Shown: positions 51,201 through 62,449, counted from the first letter of the stretch. The stretch is DNA of 64,000 nt from Pomacea canaliculata (GCF_003073045.1 NC_037596.1:6405416-6469415), one strand, 5' to 3'. The notes: generated by a model from the letters alone, not told the origin. Program-made: numbers and translations.

Positions 51201-52659
51201 TTTAATCTACCATGATATTCTAGGTTCCACTCATATACCACAGAGGATAACTATACTTTTCGTCCTAAGAATCCCCTGCCCTTTTCCTGTCTTATGCTAC
51301 TAATATGTATATTATATTATGTGCATTTTGTACAATTGTACTTTTAACTGTTTAGCCAAATTGTCCAGCATCAACTACCTTCCTTGTGCTAAGCCCTCAT
51401 TGTATTTTCCTCTCTGATGCTACTATCATATATGTAATTTTACTACTTTTTTGAAAAGAGTTTCATACCATCAAACATCCAGGCAAGACAAGGAAGCAGC
51501 AAGTTGTAAAACAAGAGCAAGCTGAGCTGAAAAAGACAAAGATACAACCTGTGAGTATGAAAGTTCTTGTGTCCACAACAGAACCACTTCCCACAAAACA
51601 CTTGTTAATTTAAAAGTAAGCAGGAAGTCTTAGAAATAATAATTCTCAAGTGTTTACAATTTAAAAAAAAGTGCTGGTATAAAACGAGAAGAATCTACAA
51701 TTAAATAAAAGTCTCAATTATTTTAAATCAGTACAAAATGCCATTGCACATTAAACCTTTCTGATTTAAGTTTGCCCTTTTCTTTTTTAATCTTAACCCA
51801 AATTAACTATTCTAATACCACAGACTGACAAGTCATGGCACAGAAAAATATCTGCCTCTCACTATAACATCTAGCTGTCAAATGCTGAAGAGATTAAACT
51901 GAAATCTGTTAATTTGAGAGCAACAAATGAATATCTCTTCAGTTCATCAAATACACAAATCATATGAGATGATATAAAATTCAGATAAACATTCCATCTC
52001 TTCTCAAATGATGCATATGTTTCTTACCAAGCAAACCCCTCCATTCCACAGCCAGGATCGAAGTATTCGGTATCTGATACCCATCTTGCTGAAACATAAA
52101 AGTTTGGTGAATTACTTATTATTTAAAACTGTTTGCTACACTTTTCACAATCTATTTTGGGAACTTAAAACATGCAAATTCTCAAAATCCCACATTATAT
52201 CGGTGAATGCAAGTGCCACAAAGCTTCAGCTTCCTTCAATCTGTGAGGAGCAAACTCCACAGCGGAAATTAGTAGAAAGTCTAATTTTTTTCCCACTGTC
52301 AAAGCTGCAGAGAGAGTGCCACTAAAGGGTGTAAGCTTAAAATGCATGGTCTAATTCTTGTTCTCAGTCTCTACATACACATGTCACTGAAAAACATCCC
52401 CATAACAGGTATATTCAATAGCATATGTCAATTTGAAGAATATTCACCTTATGCTGGATGTTTCTTTTGGTTCCTTATGCCTATCTCTTTCAGCACGACG
52501 TCTGGCCAGTTCAGATATCCGTTCAGGTGTTTTCTTGGCAGGTGTCACATGAATGATTTCACCCTCCATTTTATAAGCTTTAACAGCCCCCACAAAAACA
52601 TCTCTGATACCCAATGCCACACTACCAAACATGCGCTGTAAAACATCTAGCAGGCTCAT
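42252..52659 (-). CDS. EI24: EI24 (etoposide-induced 2.4) homologue, eight exons, complete
   Basis: Exons on the minus strand: 52448-52659, 52028-52088, 51469-51526, 48733-48860, 46160-46276, 45791-45902, 42719-42830 and 42252-42330. Phases run 2-0-1-0-0-1-2 and the sum is 879 bases, giving 292 residues. EI24 is a multi-pass ER membrane protein linked to autophagy and p53 response. Hallmarks in order: an Arg-rich amphipathic start (ELARRRAERDRH), SWLWNGGVCLLSLLLFYNLL, WVMPLLSLSRLVNLLWFQ followed by DIADAAY, IADLAFGFILQMFFSIQ, ALFHMGVQYGLYAFEYKWFN, NWPYYLGFGLPLALLT, and YPVLIVSANE near the end. These align in order with the vertebrate protein. The chain stops soon after SANE, so the roughly 50-60-residue tail of the human protein (340 residues) is missing or not conserved. 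The start is the first ATG in frame with the Arg-rich helix. Confidence 0.93.
43100..44190 (-). other. EI24 intron segment with two unexplained open frames
   Basis: Minus-strand frames at 43162-43371 (SQVVNITSESEKVFDV...) and 43938-44183 (MTVLFGCKHVKAAGKTMF...) have protein-like residue choice, but I recognise neither. They have no clear splice partners. They could be decayed transposon or retropseudogene coding sequence, or chance. Confidence 0.2.
44390..45694 (+). mobile_element. hAT transposon relic (ZBED5-like transposase, C-terminal part)
   Basis: Plus-strand coding from about 44835 to 45444 reads ILQTTDKMNAF, later LSGLQERFQHYF, WIRNPF and finally LLPFSTSYMCEQGFSALAAL then KSKYRNRVDAEAELRIAV. 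This is the hAT dimerisation region of the Charlie/ZBED5-like clade (PFPSTYLCE.GFSAL..IK.KYRNRL). One in-frame TGA lies at 44948, and the BED finger and upstream half are gone. The right end is GGTTGAGAACCGCTG at 45680-45694, a hAT terminus; the left end near 44410 is decayed. GGGGGTCGC words occur near both ends. It sits in an EI24 intron, antisense to EI24. Confidence 0.85.
45903..46159 (-). other. EI24 intron 5
   Basis: Short AT-rich intron with AATAAT runs. Nothing else seen. Confidence 0.4.
47048..48138 (-). mobile_element. 5'-truncated RTE-like LINE with 9-base target duplication
   Basis: On the minus strand the element starts inside the RT palm (FDSVDRETIWKLMQHYG), continues through TGVRQGCLLSP, LDFADDISLLS and a GLTNNIKKTEV stretch, and after a frame change near 47540-47640 reads LLYGSETW, then IRWPE, WGWIGHTLRKP and RRPRQTWRRS. 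This is the RT-plus-tail order of RTE-like endonuclease/RT elements. Its 3' end is a GAAGAAG-rich tail. ATGAAATAT flanks it on both sides (47039-47047 and 48139-48147). It is thus a single 5'-truncated insertion, in the same direction as EI24, inside an EI24 intron. Confidence 0.88.
49200..49585. repeat. Degenerate tandem repeat, about six units of 58-77 bases
   Basis: A TATATCCAA-like word recurs near 49204, 49264, 49322, 49397, 49460 and 49518. Each is followed by a GGTGAGTGG-like word. Several units also carry AGTTAAC and CACCCAAGATGATGA-like words. Unit length varies and the units are much diverged. It lies in an EI24 intron. I do not recognise the family; it could be an old satellite or the remains of an element's subterminal repeats. 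Confidence 0.5.
50340..50690 (+). mobile_element. Decayed LINE C-terminal region (RTE-like)
   Basis: Pieces in more than one frame give ETFETKCLRKIF, then TTTVQKRSWKWLGHV and HWTADGKRKHGWP. They follow the tail order also seen at 47048-47537 (IQTFINKCLRRIL...WIGHTLRKP...WNPQGRRKVRRP). It is heavily decayed, in an EI24 intron and in opposite orientation to the copy at 47048. Confidence 0.7.
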
Positions 52660-54066
52660 TTTGTGTCTTTTTACTCTGCTTTTAGTTCTGGTCCCAGATA
52701 AATTCTGGCTTAAGATTAGTCGATACTTAAATGCAACTAATAAAAAAATGCTTTATGCAAACTCTGGCAGCAACTGAAAAAAATGCTCTATGCAAATTCC
52801 GGAAACACTATTACAGGCAACAATGCCCCCATTAACACAACCTTCTACTGAAACTGGGCTATCTGAGTGATCAGGTATTTGCCATTTTAAAGCCTTGAGA
52901 TGTCTTTTATTACTTGGAATACAATCTTTCATGGTGTTGACTGTGACTCTTTAAAGTTCACGTCAGAATCGTCTTTAACTTCCAAATTATTGTCCAAAGC
53001 TTGTGCTTCTTTTGAATTCCATATAGCTTGGAAGCATCATTTTTTTTTCCCTAACAGTGACCCTGGAACAGCAACATTTAATACTGCTTAAAACACCTTG
53101 CTTGCTAAAGAGTAAATCACAAGCAATGTTTATGACATTATCTGATCAATTTTAGCAAAAACAATCTAGTTTCCATCACTGTTTTAAGGAATCTCAAAGA
53201 CCTTAATTGTGAAACTACAAGATGCATGCTCTCTCTCTCTCCCTGACACACATATAAATGATGAAGGATGCAACAGAATGACTCCTTTGTGATTTGAGTG
53301 TCTTTTCGTCTCTTTGTGCACTAACCTATATTATTGTTTTTAAATCTTACTATATGTAACATTATGGCTCGTCACATAAAATGAGACTATAATAATGACG
53401 TAAATAGTTCTATGTAATTTAAACAAGTCCACTAGCTCGTCTTGGAACAATTAAACATGAAACAATGCTTTTAACGAAAATGAGTTTTTGTGATTCGTAT
53501 ACACTTTATAAACAAAACCAAAACGTGTTTGATACGACCAACTAACAATCGTGACCTTAAATTTAATACAAAGATCAAATTTACACAACACAGTACATTC
53601 ATTACACTCCAGTCACCGAAAAAAATCATTACATCATAAATACATTCGAAGGATTTAACATACGAATAATATTATAAGAAGACAGCCTACCTAAAGCTTT
53701 TTTATATTGAATTAGTACGATTTATGTAAATTAGGGAAAACAATTATAGGGCGAAAAATGACATATCGACTTTGTGTATAGTGTCAACATTTTCCCAAGT
53801 ATCCATGTGGCTCTATTGTTGTCCTTGATTCTGCGCGCGCATCATTAAGGACTAATATGACGCGCACTATGTATGTAAATATATATATGTAAATAAATAT
53901 TCATAAAACAAATCTAATAATCACCACAGTAAATATTTATTTGGATACCTATAAGTTAAAAGATTTTATTAACTTTATTTATAAATTATAAAATTAGAAG
54001 GTGTCGAGATAGCCTCCCCTGCCGGATGTGCGCTTCGGCCTCTTTCTGACCATTTCTGTGAGAAGC
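52660..54066. promoter_or_regulatory. Divergent EI24/RPS25 intergenic region
   Basis: EI24 runs left from 52659 and RPS25 runs right from about 54039, so 1.4 kb separates the two start codons. Most of it is AT-rich. A short CpG-bearing patch at 53820-53870 (TGCGCGCGCATC) and the GC-rich stretch at 54000-54050 are the likely core promoters. EI24 may have an untranslated first exon here, which I cannot place. Confidence 0.4.
54037..54050 (+). promoter_or_regulatory. 5' TOP-like start of RPS25 mRNA
   Basis: A pyrimidine tract (GGCCTCTTTCTGACC) lies about 20-30 bases before the ATG at 54067. Ribosomal protein mRNAs begin at a C within such a tract, which lets mTOR/LARP1 control their translation. 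The exact start site is inferred. Confidence 0.5.
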
Positions 54067-56790
54067 ATGGTAAGTGTGGTAGGAAGATCTGTGAAAATAT
54101 GAAAAAAAATTCCGATTAAGACTTTAAATTGCGTAACTTTTTCCATATACATACTAAGAACTATATCATGTATTTAATTATTAGATTAGGTTTATCTTTG
54201 AGATTGGGATATATCAGATAAAAGGATTTAACATCAGCAAATGCTGACCATGTGATTGTCAAAATGGCTGCTTTTAACTGTTGCATTAGATGAATGCATC
54301 TTGTTGCCTTTGTGTCTCCTTTCGGAATACAGTTCTACTATATATACTAAATATAGTATAACGTCGTTGATGCTGTCAGTGTTCTTTCACAGATCCTTAT
54401 TTTCTAGTGAAGCACACATTTCACCACGCGTTATCGTATCGCAGAATATAAGAATTTTGACAACTATATTTATGATATTAACTAATATGTCGAAAACTTT
54501 TCATTCAATCAGAAAATGTGTATTACATGTTACGATCGTGGATCTCTTGACATTCCTGGCCTAAATAAACGCCGGCAACGACAGTCTGATCGTGGATTAG
54601 ACAGTATAAGAGCTGTATCTTTCCAAAGCACAGCGCGAGTGAATGTACGCGTTTTGGAGAGCATGTTGATCCGTTTCTTCAGTAGAACGTACACAGTCGG
54701 TCAGGGATGCCTAGACACCCGCGATCGGTGTTTTGCGTTAAATAGTATAATAATATGCATCAACACAGTCATGTGTGTCGTAAAAGCAATTCCGCACAAA
54801 GACAACGACCATACAGAGTTAATCATGAGGATCCATATCTTCTGCCATTACGGCTTTGCATTTTATTCAAGGCGAGAATACTTACATGACAGCCATCCCT
54901 AACCTTTCATGCTGACAATGCCAAGGGGTCTTTTTCTTCCAGTTTAAATGCTACTTCAATTGGGCTAAAATTATAGTCCATTACTAATTTTAATGAATTG
55001 CATTTTCAAAATGAATCATCCACAATCCATTTGGTATTTTTTTAATGGGTAAGTAAAATGTTTCAAAAAGAAACTTGCAAGTACAAATTGGAAAAACTAA
55101 ATCGTCAAATTTATCTGACAATTTCAGATAAACACTGCACATCCCTGTTATTAACGGAACATAAAAATTGCAACTTAAGATGTAAACAGCTTTTTTCATA
55201 AACAGCATAAATGTCTCAAAACTTATCTGATAATTTTAAAACATTTACTGTGTACCACAAAAAGGGTTACTAAAATACTTTGAGGGGTTAAAAGTTGTAA
55301 TTTAAATGAACATTATGACTTCAAAGTGACACGTTGCTTTAGCGCTAAATTTTACCTTTCTCCAGAAATATATTTATAAATGTAATTTTGTTAACTTGAT
55401 TTTGATAGTCACAGCAAGAATATGGTCAGTTTAATGCCAGCTCTTAAATTAGATTTGACCATTTATACTGTTGGTCTCAGGATTTAATAAACCTGTTTAA
55501 ACATATGTATATCCAACTCTGTAATGAATCCCCAGCACAGGTGCAACCTCGCTTACTCCTGTATTCAGTGAAATAATACAAGTGGCGAGTTGTAGGAAGT
55601 TGAATTATTTATTACTGGTCTTTTGTCACTTTTTAATGGCAGCTAGCATTTGATTTTTTTTTCTTTTTGAAGGGAGCGAAGAAGGCAGAAGCCAAAGCAG
55701 CTAAAAAGGCAGCGCCTGCCACCAAGACGAAGAAAGAAGGAGGTGGTGGTGGGAAAGCCAAGAAGAAGGTTGGTTTAACAAATATATATTTGTACACCCC
55801 ATTGGTGTTGGTAATTATTAGCAGCCATTCCCGCATATTGAATGTGGTTGTCTCCAGTCTCATCCTCTTTTATTTACTGTGTATTGCAGAAGTGGTCCAA
55901 GGGAAAAGTAAGGGACAAGTTAAACAACCTTATTCTCTTTGACAAGGCAACATATGACAAACTGTATAAGGAGGTTCCCAGCTACAAGCTAATCACACCA
56001 TCCGTTGTCTCTGAGCGCTTGAAGGTCAGGGGCTCGCTTGCAAAGCAAGCCCTTCGTGAGCTTCATTCCAAAGGTTTGTTTTGATAAGAGTTTAACCTCC
56101 CAAATTATGTACCTGTTTGAAAAAGCTGCTGGGGCAGTATGCCTGAAAATTTTATGAATCAAATAGTGTGTATTTACAATGTTTGATACTTAGTGGTGAT
56201 GCACTGTTAAAAGGTAAATGATGTTTTGGGTTGAAAGATGTACTTGAATTAAAAGAGTAAATGGTAGTTGATAGCACAAAAAGTTGCTTTTTTTTTCAAG
56301 AAACATTCAAAGACTTTAAGATACAGGCAATTTCTGTCCTATGCAACATTTAGTGACATGAGACTGCAGCCTAACAATTTCAGTAAATGCTGCTTTGGCA
56401 TGTAATCTAATTACCTTTTTCGTACGAGCAGTCAAGCCCTTGCATACTTCTTATTGTCATTAGCCCATATCCAAAGGGTACCATGTGAATGCAGATTTCT
56501 ATATTTGCAAATCTAGTAGGGTCTTTGCAGAAGACACCTAAAGAAAAAAAGGCATTCAAAACAACAGATTTTATACAACACTCATTACACCAGTTTCATT
56601 TAACTCGGCCTTGGAAAGTTTTGTAAACCACCATTTGTGCTTTTTGGTAGGGCATAACAGTAATGTGGCATAACAAACAAGTTTTTAATGACAAGGTTTA
56701 TGTATTTTATGCGCAGGACTCATCCGTTTGGTGTCGAAACACAGCTCCCAGCTTATTTACACACGGACCACCAAGGCTACAGATGAGTGA
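54067..56790 (+). CDS. RPS25: Ribosomal protein eS25
   Basis: Exons 54067-54069 (the ATG alone), 55673-55768, 55890-56073 and 56717-56790. Phases run 0-0-1, the sum is 357 bases and the product has 118 residues. The first coding part is a Lys/Ala-rich tail ([15 protein letters not shown]) typical of eS25. The core reads [60 protein letters not shown] and [20 protein letters not shown], almost identical in order to the animal protein (125 residues in human). eS25 is in the 40S head and is needed by several IRES and RAN translation events. An intron directly after the start codon is common in ribosomal protein genes. AATAAA at 56815 ends the transcript. Confidence 0.97.
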
Positions 56791-56814
56791 CATGGCTGAT
56801 AAAAGACTGGTTCA

Positions 56815-56820
56815 AATAAA
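56815..56820 (+). terminator. RPS25 polyadenylation signal
   Basis: AATAAA 25 bases after the stop codon, giving the very short 3' UTR usual for ribosomal protein mRNAs. Confidence 0.75.
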
Positions 56821-56829
56821 TGTTTGAAA

Positions 56830-57571
56830 AGGAAATAATCTTTACTCTTTGTTTTATGTGTTTGAGGAATGAGAGTGACATTTTGCATTGTCTTTTCATC
56901 TATTGAGAAATCAATAATCATAATAAGAGGAAGATCAAATTATCTTAAAATTTAAAGGTAAGAGAGACTTCAATTCTACTTCATCATGAAACTTCCCTTG
57001 TATGTTAAAAAAAAAATTTTTTTTTGATGCAGGTTTCTGCATAATTGAGTATTGCGATGCTTGATTTGATATTTGGTGGGCTCTAATGTTTACACGTTGG
57101 AAATGAGAACAATTTATGGTGATGACAGCCATCAGAAATAGGTTTGAAAATGTAAAATTGAGAGCCAGTTTTGTTCTTGCCATTATATCTGAAATTCACA
57201 TGTAGAAAACTTTTAATCTTTAAAGTCTTCCCATTCCTATGCTAACTCTAAGCATGGCAGAGAAGTAAAAGTATGTACTAAAGTAATTAAAAAGGACAAT
57301 GGGTGATGTTTTTGTTATTGCTCCTTATGTTAACCAAGAAACATTTCTGGGAAGGAGAAGACTTGAGCTTTGTACTAAAATTGCCTTTCACTATGGTGGC
57401 AGCAATAATCCAAGAAAAGTCAGTTTGCCATTTAAAAAAAAATATCTACATGGACTACCTGCTTTCATCGAAACCATCAGCTAAACCTTTAAGCCTATTA
57501 GCAGCAAACATACACTAATATGCAGGGTCCTTACAAGTCCTCACATAGAATTTTTGCTGTAAGGCCTTATA
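56830..57571. other. Gene-free stretch
   Basis: AT-rich DNA downstream of RPS25. Short open frames on both strands show no family resemblance or splice context. Confidence 0.4.
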
Positions 57572-58052
57572 CAGTCGAATCTCGCTACTATGCCACTTTT
57601 GCTCGGTCCCGACTATAAATTCAATGTAAAAATAAATTTACTATGCCACCACCGACTCTCGCTACTATGCCACTTTTGTGTGACTGTTAAAAGGTACAAG
57701 TTGTTAAATTCCGGGCAGTGCTCGATTATTATACTGTATGGTAGTGTGGGACATGGCAGTTAGGTGGGATGGAACCCAGCACGCACACAGGGAGGGTGGA
57801 GGCTGGACATGGGAGGGTGTTAGCTGGCCGGGTGACGGAGAGCGGGAGGGGGTCGACTAGCGACAGGATGCAGGTGCGTGGATGTGGTTAGGAGGGGTGG
57901 AGGATGAGAGGAGACAGCTAGCGCCAGCCGAAGATTCTTGAGAGCTTTGGACTGACAGATAACTTGAGCAAATAAAGCTTTTTTTACGAACCCTCTCTAC
58001 TATGCCACTTTTGCTCGGTCCCGGTAGGTGGCATAGTAGCGAGATTTGACTG
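57572..58052. mobile_element. pogo/Tigger-like MITE
   Basis: Flanked by TA on both sides (57570-57571 and 58053-58054). It begins CAGTCGAATCTCGCTACTAT and ends, inverted, in GAGATTTGACTG, the CAGTC(A/G)AA-type terminus of pogo-like Tc1/mariner elements. The words CTACTATGCCACTTTTG and GCTCGGTCCCG recur inside, at the left end (two copies of the first) and before the right end, so the ends are compound. It is 481 bases long with no transposase. The middle is G-rich (GGGAGGGTGGAGG). Confidence 0.88.
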
Positions 58053-58055
58053 TAT

Positions 58056-59555
58056 TTGCCATGTGGTCCTTACAATTCCTCACGCATCCTTACATCTACT
58101 GTGATCCTTACAAGTCCTTACATCAATAAAATATTATCACAGATTTATTTTTTCATGCCTTTTAAAATCTACAAATTTATTTTCTGAATCGACTTTGGCG
58201 CAAAATACAGATGATTCTTTGTGTCACTGCTATTATCACACGTCTGCCAAGTCTTGTTCATGATGAGAGCTTTTGCATTTCTAGTCTTGAATGACCAGAT
58301 TTCTTTGTCTTCTTGACAATTAAAAAAATGCTGAAGTTTTCTTTACAGGAGAACTGGCTAAAGGAAGAAAAATATAAAGGTTGAAATGGTAAAAACTTAA
58401 AGAAAAACATTGTGCATGATGTGCTGCCTGCGGAATAGCCTGGAATCTTTTGTCAATGGGTGAAAGTGTTTTGAAGAAGCACATTCTTACTGAGAGAAAA
58501 ATAAATGGGTTGTTATGCTTGACTCATTCCATCTTTGGTTTAGCATTAGGATGACACTCTTTTCATTCCTCTTCTGATCCTCCAAGTCTTGCATTCCGTG
58601 TAGCCACCTTAGTTTGGTCGACACATCTGTACTACACTAGTTGCCCCTATTCGCAAAAAATGCACTCTTCTCAAAAGGTCTTTAGAAACTTCTCTTTCAT
58701 TAACCAGAACCTTCATCTTCCAGTACTGTGCAAAGCTCTCTTTCTCTCTCCCCTTTTGAGTGTGTGAGACAGTGACTTGAAATGAGTTTTGTATTATACT
58801 AAAGAATGGCTTTCAGGACTTGCAAGTATTATTTAGATTTCTAGATAACTTGAAGCCTTAACGGTGTGTTATCAGCGGACTAAAGAGGCTTTAAGTTATC
58901 TAAATATGGCAGATAGGCATCAAAATTAACTCCGATTATTTATTACTAGAATGGTAATGTATTTCAGAAGATAGAGAAGACCAAAGATTCATAAATAATA
59001 CCTTTTTCTGATTGTACATGAGAAAAACTTAAGCATTAATGACTGTCACTTAGGTCCTTACAAATGCATGAAAGGTCTTGGCACCATCCTTGATCCCTGG
59101 GAACCCTGTATATCTCTTAAAAATCATTGGCAGAGTTGCTTTCAACAACAGATTCTTCGCTAGTGTCACCAATAAGGTCATCCTCGGGGAAATTGCTTGG
59201 TGAGCCACTTATTTCCAGAAGAAAATTGCAAAATCTCTCGAAATTCAAAATGACTCCAAAACGGAAGAAGACTTGACAATAGCTTTAACCAGATCCAGGA
59301 GAGCGTTTCTTGGGTCTTATAAGCAGAGCTAATAGGGTTAAAGAATGCAACTTTGAATGACTGGATTTCCTCCTTTTATCACCATTACTATCCACTTGGT
59401 ATATTATTGAACTGAGATTACTTTTAGCTCAAAGTTACAAATGACATTCTGTTCATTCTTCATAGTGGTGATGGCTTTGATCTGTCTGCCACATTTGATA
59501 TAATATTCTTCACTTTGAAGCCTCCTTACTCTATAGCATCTCTGATAGGACATTT
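58056..59555. other. Gene-free stretch
   Basis: AT-rich sequence with a few diverged CCTTACA-like words around the MITE (57527-57545 and 58065-58125) that suggest an older short tandem array, possibly the insertion target. No exon is supported. Confidence 0.4.
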
Positions 59556-59557
59556 GG

Positions 59558-59740
59558 GCGGTCCAGTGGTGATATGGTTAGCGCCTGTCACCAATACAGT
59601 GAGGGTTGGCTGCCCCGTGTTCAGCTCTTGTCTCGGGCATGCTGTTCTTTCTCTACATGTGGCATCTGTTTACAGGTCTGGCTGCCTAGCCATGATATAG
59701 CTTAAGTTGCTGGCTTGGCGTAAAACACCAAACCCCCTCC
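59558..59740 (+). mobile_element. tRNA-derived SINE
   Basis: The head reads GTCCAGTGGTGATATGGTTA, then GCGCCTGTCACC, and later GTGTTCAGCTC. This has the spacing of the A and B boxes of a tRNA-type RNA polymerase III promoter. The tail ends GGCGTAAAACACCAAACCCC, an ending I recall from mollusc SINEs. It is about 180 bases long and diverged. Confidence 0.7.
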
Positions 59741-60430
59741 CCCCATGGTAGGACATTGGCATGGTTCGATTAATGACATACTTCGTGTTTGTTGGTTGTG
59801 TGTCATGTCCTGAACCACTTTATTGTGATGGAAAAGCTGTACTATTCCGGTTCGCTGACTGCATTTAACTGCTATCATCACTATAGGGGATTGTATAAGT
59901 GATGTAAAACATTGGATGTTATAAAAAAAACTCAAACTAAACTCCAGGAGCTCTCTTCTGGACAAAATTACATATCCAACCCTCCATCCTGAAGCCAGCA
60001 ATGTTGGTATTGCATCATTTCCCCTCCCAAGAATCTTGCATTATCGCTGGTAACAATTTGCTGCAATCTGTAAGTCTGCTTATTACAAGTTCTGATATGT
60101 TCTCTCTCAACAAGCTGCCAGCACTTCTGTCTGCACATTTGTTCTGTTAAAACTGGATTATTGTATTTCCTTGCTTTCAGGCTATCCTGGATAACATTCA
60201 CAAATTTCAGTAAGCACAGGACACTGGTGATTAAAGCAAGGGAAACAACCATGTCCCTCTTCTTTGTATGGTCTACCCACTCATGCTTGCATTCAGTAAA
60301 AGTATCTGCTTTGCTTAAGTTTCTTTGAAGGCCCTAATCTTGCCTATTTCTCTGAACTTCTCTTCCCCTATATTGGTTGGGACCAGAAAACTTTGTTCTT
60401 TGTCTGAGTAGCACATGCTATCTATTGTGA
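59741..60430. other. Gene-free stretch
   Basis: Contains a 94-codon minus-strand frame (59968-60252) with a hydrophobic start but no splice or family support. Nothing else seen. Confidence 0.35.
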
Positions 60431-60600
60431 CCAAACCAATTATGAGTGGTCACCAGCATTTTAAGTATTACGCAGTAATCCCTTTCCTTTTATATTTATA
60501 TTTTTATATATCCAACAATGTCTTTTAAACATGCACTAAAAACACTTGTTCTGCCCCTTGAACATTACTACTAAATACAAATTATCAAGGACAGACATTG
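60430..60600 (+). mobile_element. LINE C-terminal end fragment
   Basis: MSFKHALKTLVLPLEHYY followed by a stop matches the end of the LINE protein at 63310-63362 (SFKHALKTHLFRKHYS). Upstream is AT-rich and too decayed to read. Confidence 0.6.
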
Positions 60601-60939
60601 CTAGTGGATGCTGCCTCAAGGCATTGTAATCAAGCCTCTGTCCCAAGATCTTTTCATGGGATGAAGAAAAGTTTCAGTCCGTAATTGAAAATTGAATTTT
60701 TTTCCTCCAAACTGGGGAGAACAGAGGTGTTAATATTTGACTTGAAATTTAAACAAATCTAACTAAAAGTTAGCTAAGTGGCTTATATTCGTCATGTAAC
60801 ATTTTAATATCTGTTATCAAGGACAAATAAAACAACTGATCAGATAGTCCACTTTTGGAAACACAATTTTAATTTAGAGTGCTGGACTCATACATTCAAC
60901 TGCACATTTTTTAGAAAAAATATTCTGCAACATTTACAT

Positions 60940-60945
60940 TTTATT
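60940..60945 (-). terminator. Possible polyadenylation signal of the acidic-protein gene
   Basis: AATAAA on the minus strand, about 200 bases after the stop codon at 61149. Confidence 0.35.
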
Positions 60946-61148
60946 AATTTTTACTAATGTTAAAGAGAGAAGATGAACATTTAAAGAGCGTCATGTTTCT
61001 AATGGTTTCAACATAAAATGGATGAGAATCTTCTTGGTTATGACTTAGAATATCTTTTGCTGATTTGTTACTGTGTAGTAAAGGAATGGTTCTCTGAAAT
61101 TGCCTATTTTCCATGTCTTCCAAGTAATAATTAGATCTCAGCATCATT

Positions 61149-62449
61149 TTAGGACTCCTCAGCATCATTAGAAACAGCATCTGCCTCTGGCTCTGCCTCT
61201 GCCTCTCCCTCTGCCTCTCCCTCTGCTTTTTTATTCTCTTCTGGCTCTTCAGTGAACTCTGGTTCAATTTCTGTTAAAAGAGAAGACAGAGGTCATCAAA
61301 TTATGTGATTAACACTGAATTTAATTTTCTTTATCGCTGAAAAGAATATTGTTATTTAATTGATGAATCATACGGCATCCTTTAAACAGACCATGCCAGT
61401 CTTCATCCTGCTTCTCCCCCAAAAATTTCCTGCTCAGTCAGATCAGTAACACGAAAGCTCATTTTTACTATATGCTTCTTGTGTCTGAGTAAGATCATTA
61501 GACTTTTCTAGAATTTTCCTGTTGACATGTGTCTGTGTTGTCTGCTGGAGAAGGAGGGTTTAGCACACAGGACATTTTATAGCTGTAAATAAGTTTTGAT
61601 TCTCTGTCAGCCCTGTCATCCTCACTCAGTTCTAAGAGTCTTTCATTGAAAGTCTTATCTCGTTTCCACAGCCTCTTTCTAAGGAACAGGAACAGTCTTG
61701 TCTCCCTTGTTAATATCTGTTCAAATCTCACCAGAACCAGGCAGAGGGACTTGGTAGCCTTTTGTCATTGGAAAATCCTAAGGAAGGCGTCTATTTCTGA
61801 TCATGTACTGGCATGTGAGTTTTCACTCTTGCAGACTGGCTTTTAACTTAATCAACTCTACTGGCCATGATTTCGTGCTAGCATGAGGTATCTACTGTTC
61901 CTGGGAATGTGCATGTGTGAGAAAAATTAGTTCAACATGTATATATATATCTATAATGCATATTGCTAATATGAGCACTATCAGGAATTACCCATGCGGA
62001 TTAATAAAGTTGGATAATAACCTTGATTAATACCAATCCATGTTGCAGCAGTTTCATCAAAGTTAATGTTTAGATCTTAAAAAGATCAGTTTTTTAGAAC
62101 CCCTCCCCAGAAAACAAGCTAAAATGTGCCTCTGTTCAGGATGGAAAGCTTCTTAAGTATGGCATCATGGCTTAAAAGTATGCCTTTATTTTAATACTTT
62201 TGAAATAAGTGTTAAGTTTAAATCCGTTGAGAAATAGAAAAGATTGGAAATCTTACCATCTGCAGGTGTCTCCTCACTACCTGGCACCCACTGCAGACCA
62301 GCAGCATCAGCTATTGCCATTCTCTCTGCAGCTCTCTCCTCTTCCTCTTCTAACTCTGTCCTGATGCGAATGGCTGTGACGGGACCAGCTTTCCATTTGG
62401 TAAGAATGTTTGCCTGTGGTTCCTCTTCATCATCCTTCTCTTCTTTATC
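61149..62449 (-). CDS. Acidic protein, last two exons, family not recognised
   Basis: Exons on the minus strand: 62257-62449 and 61149-61270 (stop TAA at 61149). The first ends in phase 1 and the second supplies two bases, so they join cleanly. The visible 104 residues start DKEEKDDEEEPQANILTKWK and AGPVTAIRIRTELEEEEERA, then AERMAIADAAGLQWVPGSEE, and finish with a Glu/Ala/Pro repeat (EGEAEGEAEAEPEA) and SNDAEES. The repeat is written in the DNA as GAG-GCA and GAG-GGA hexamers. The WKAGPVTAIRIR stretch looks like a conserved core, with an Arg/Glu helix after it. The rest lies upstream beyond the window. I cannot name the family. The exon pair is supported by splice sites, phase and strong compositional bias. 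Confidence 0.65.
61500..62256 (-). other. Intron of the acidic-protein gene
   Basis: Holds a 77-codon minus-strand frame (61498-61731) with plausible residues but no splice sites that fit the phase-1 junction. It is treated as intron. Confidence 0.4.

Noticed and set aside
59968-60252. Ninety-four-codon minus-strand frame with a signal-peptide-like start
   Set aside because: No pro-peptide cleavage pattern, no splice context, and it lies in AT-rich gene-free DNA.
61498-61731. Minus-strand 77-codon frame between the two acidic-protein exons
   Set aside because: It has no splice sites matching the phase-1 junction, and the two flanking exons join cleanly without it.
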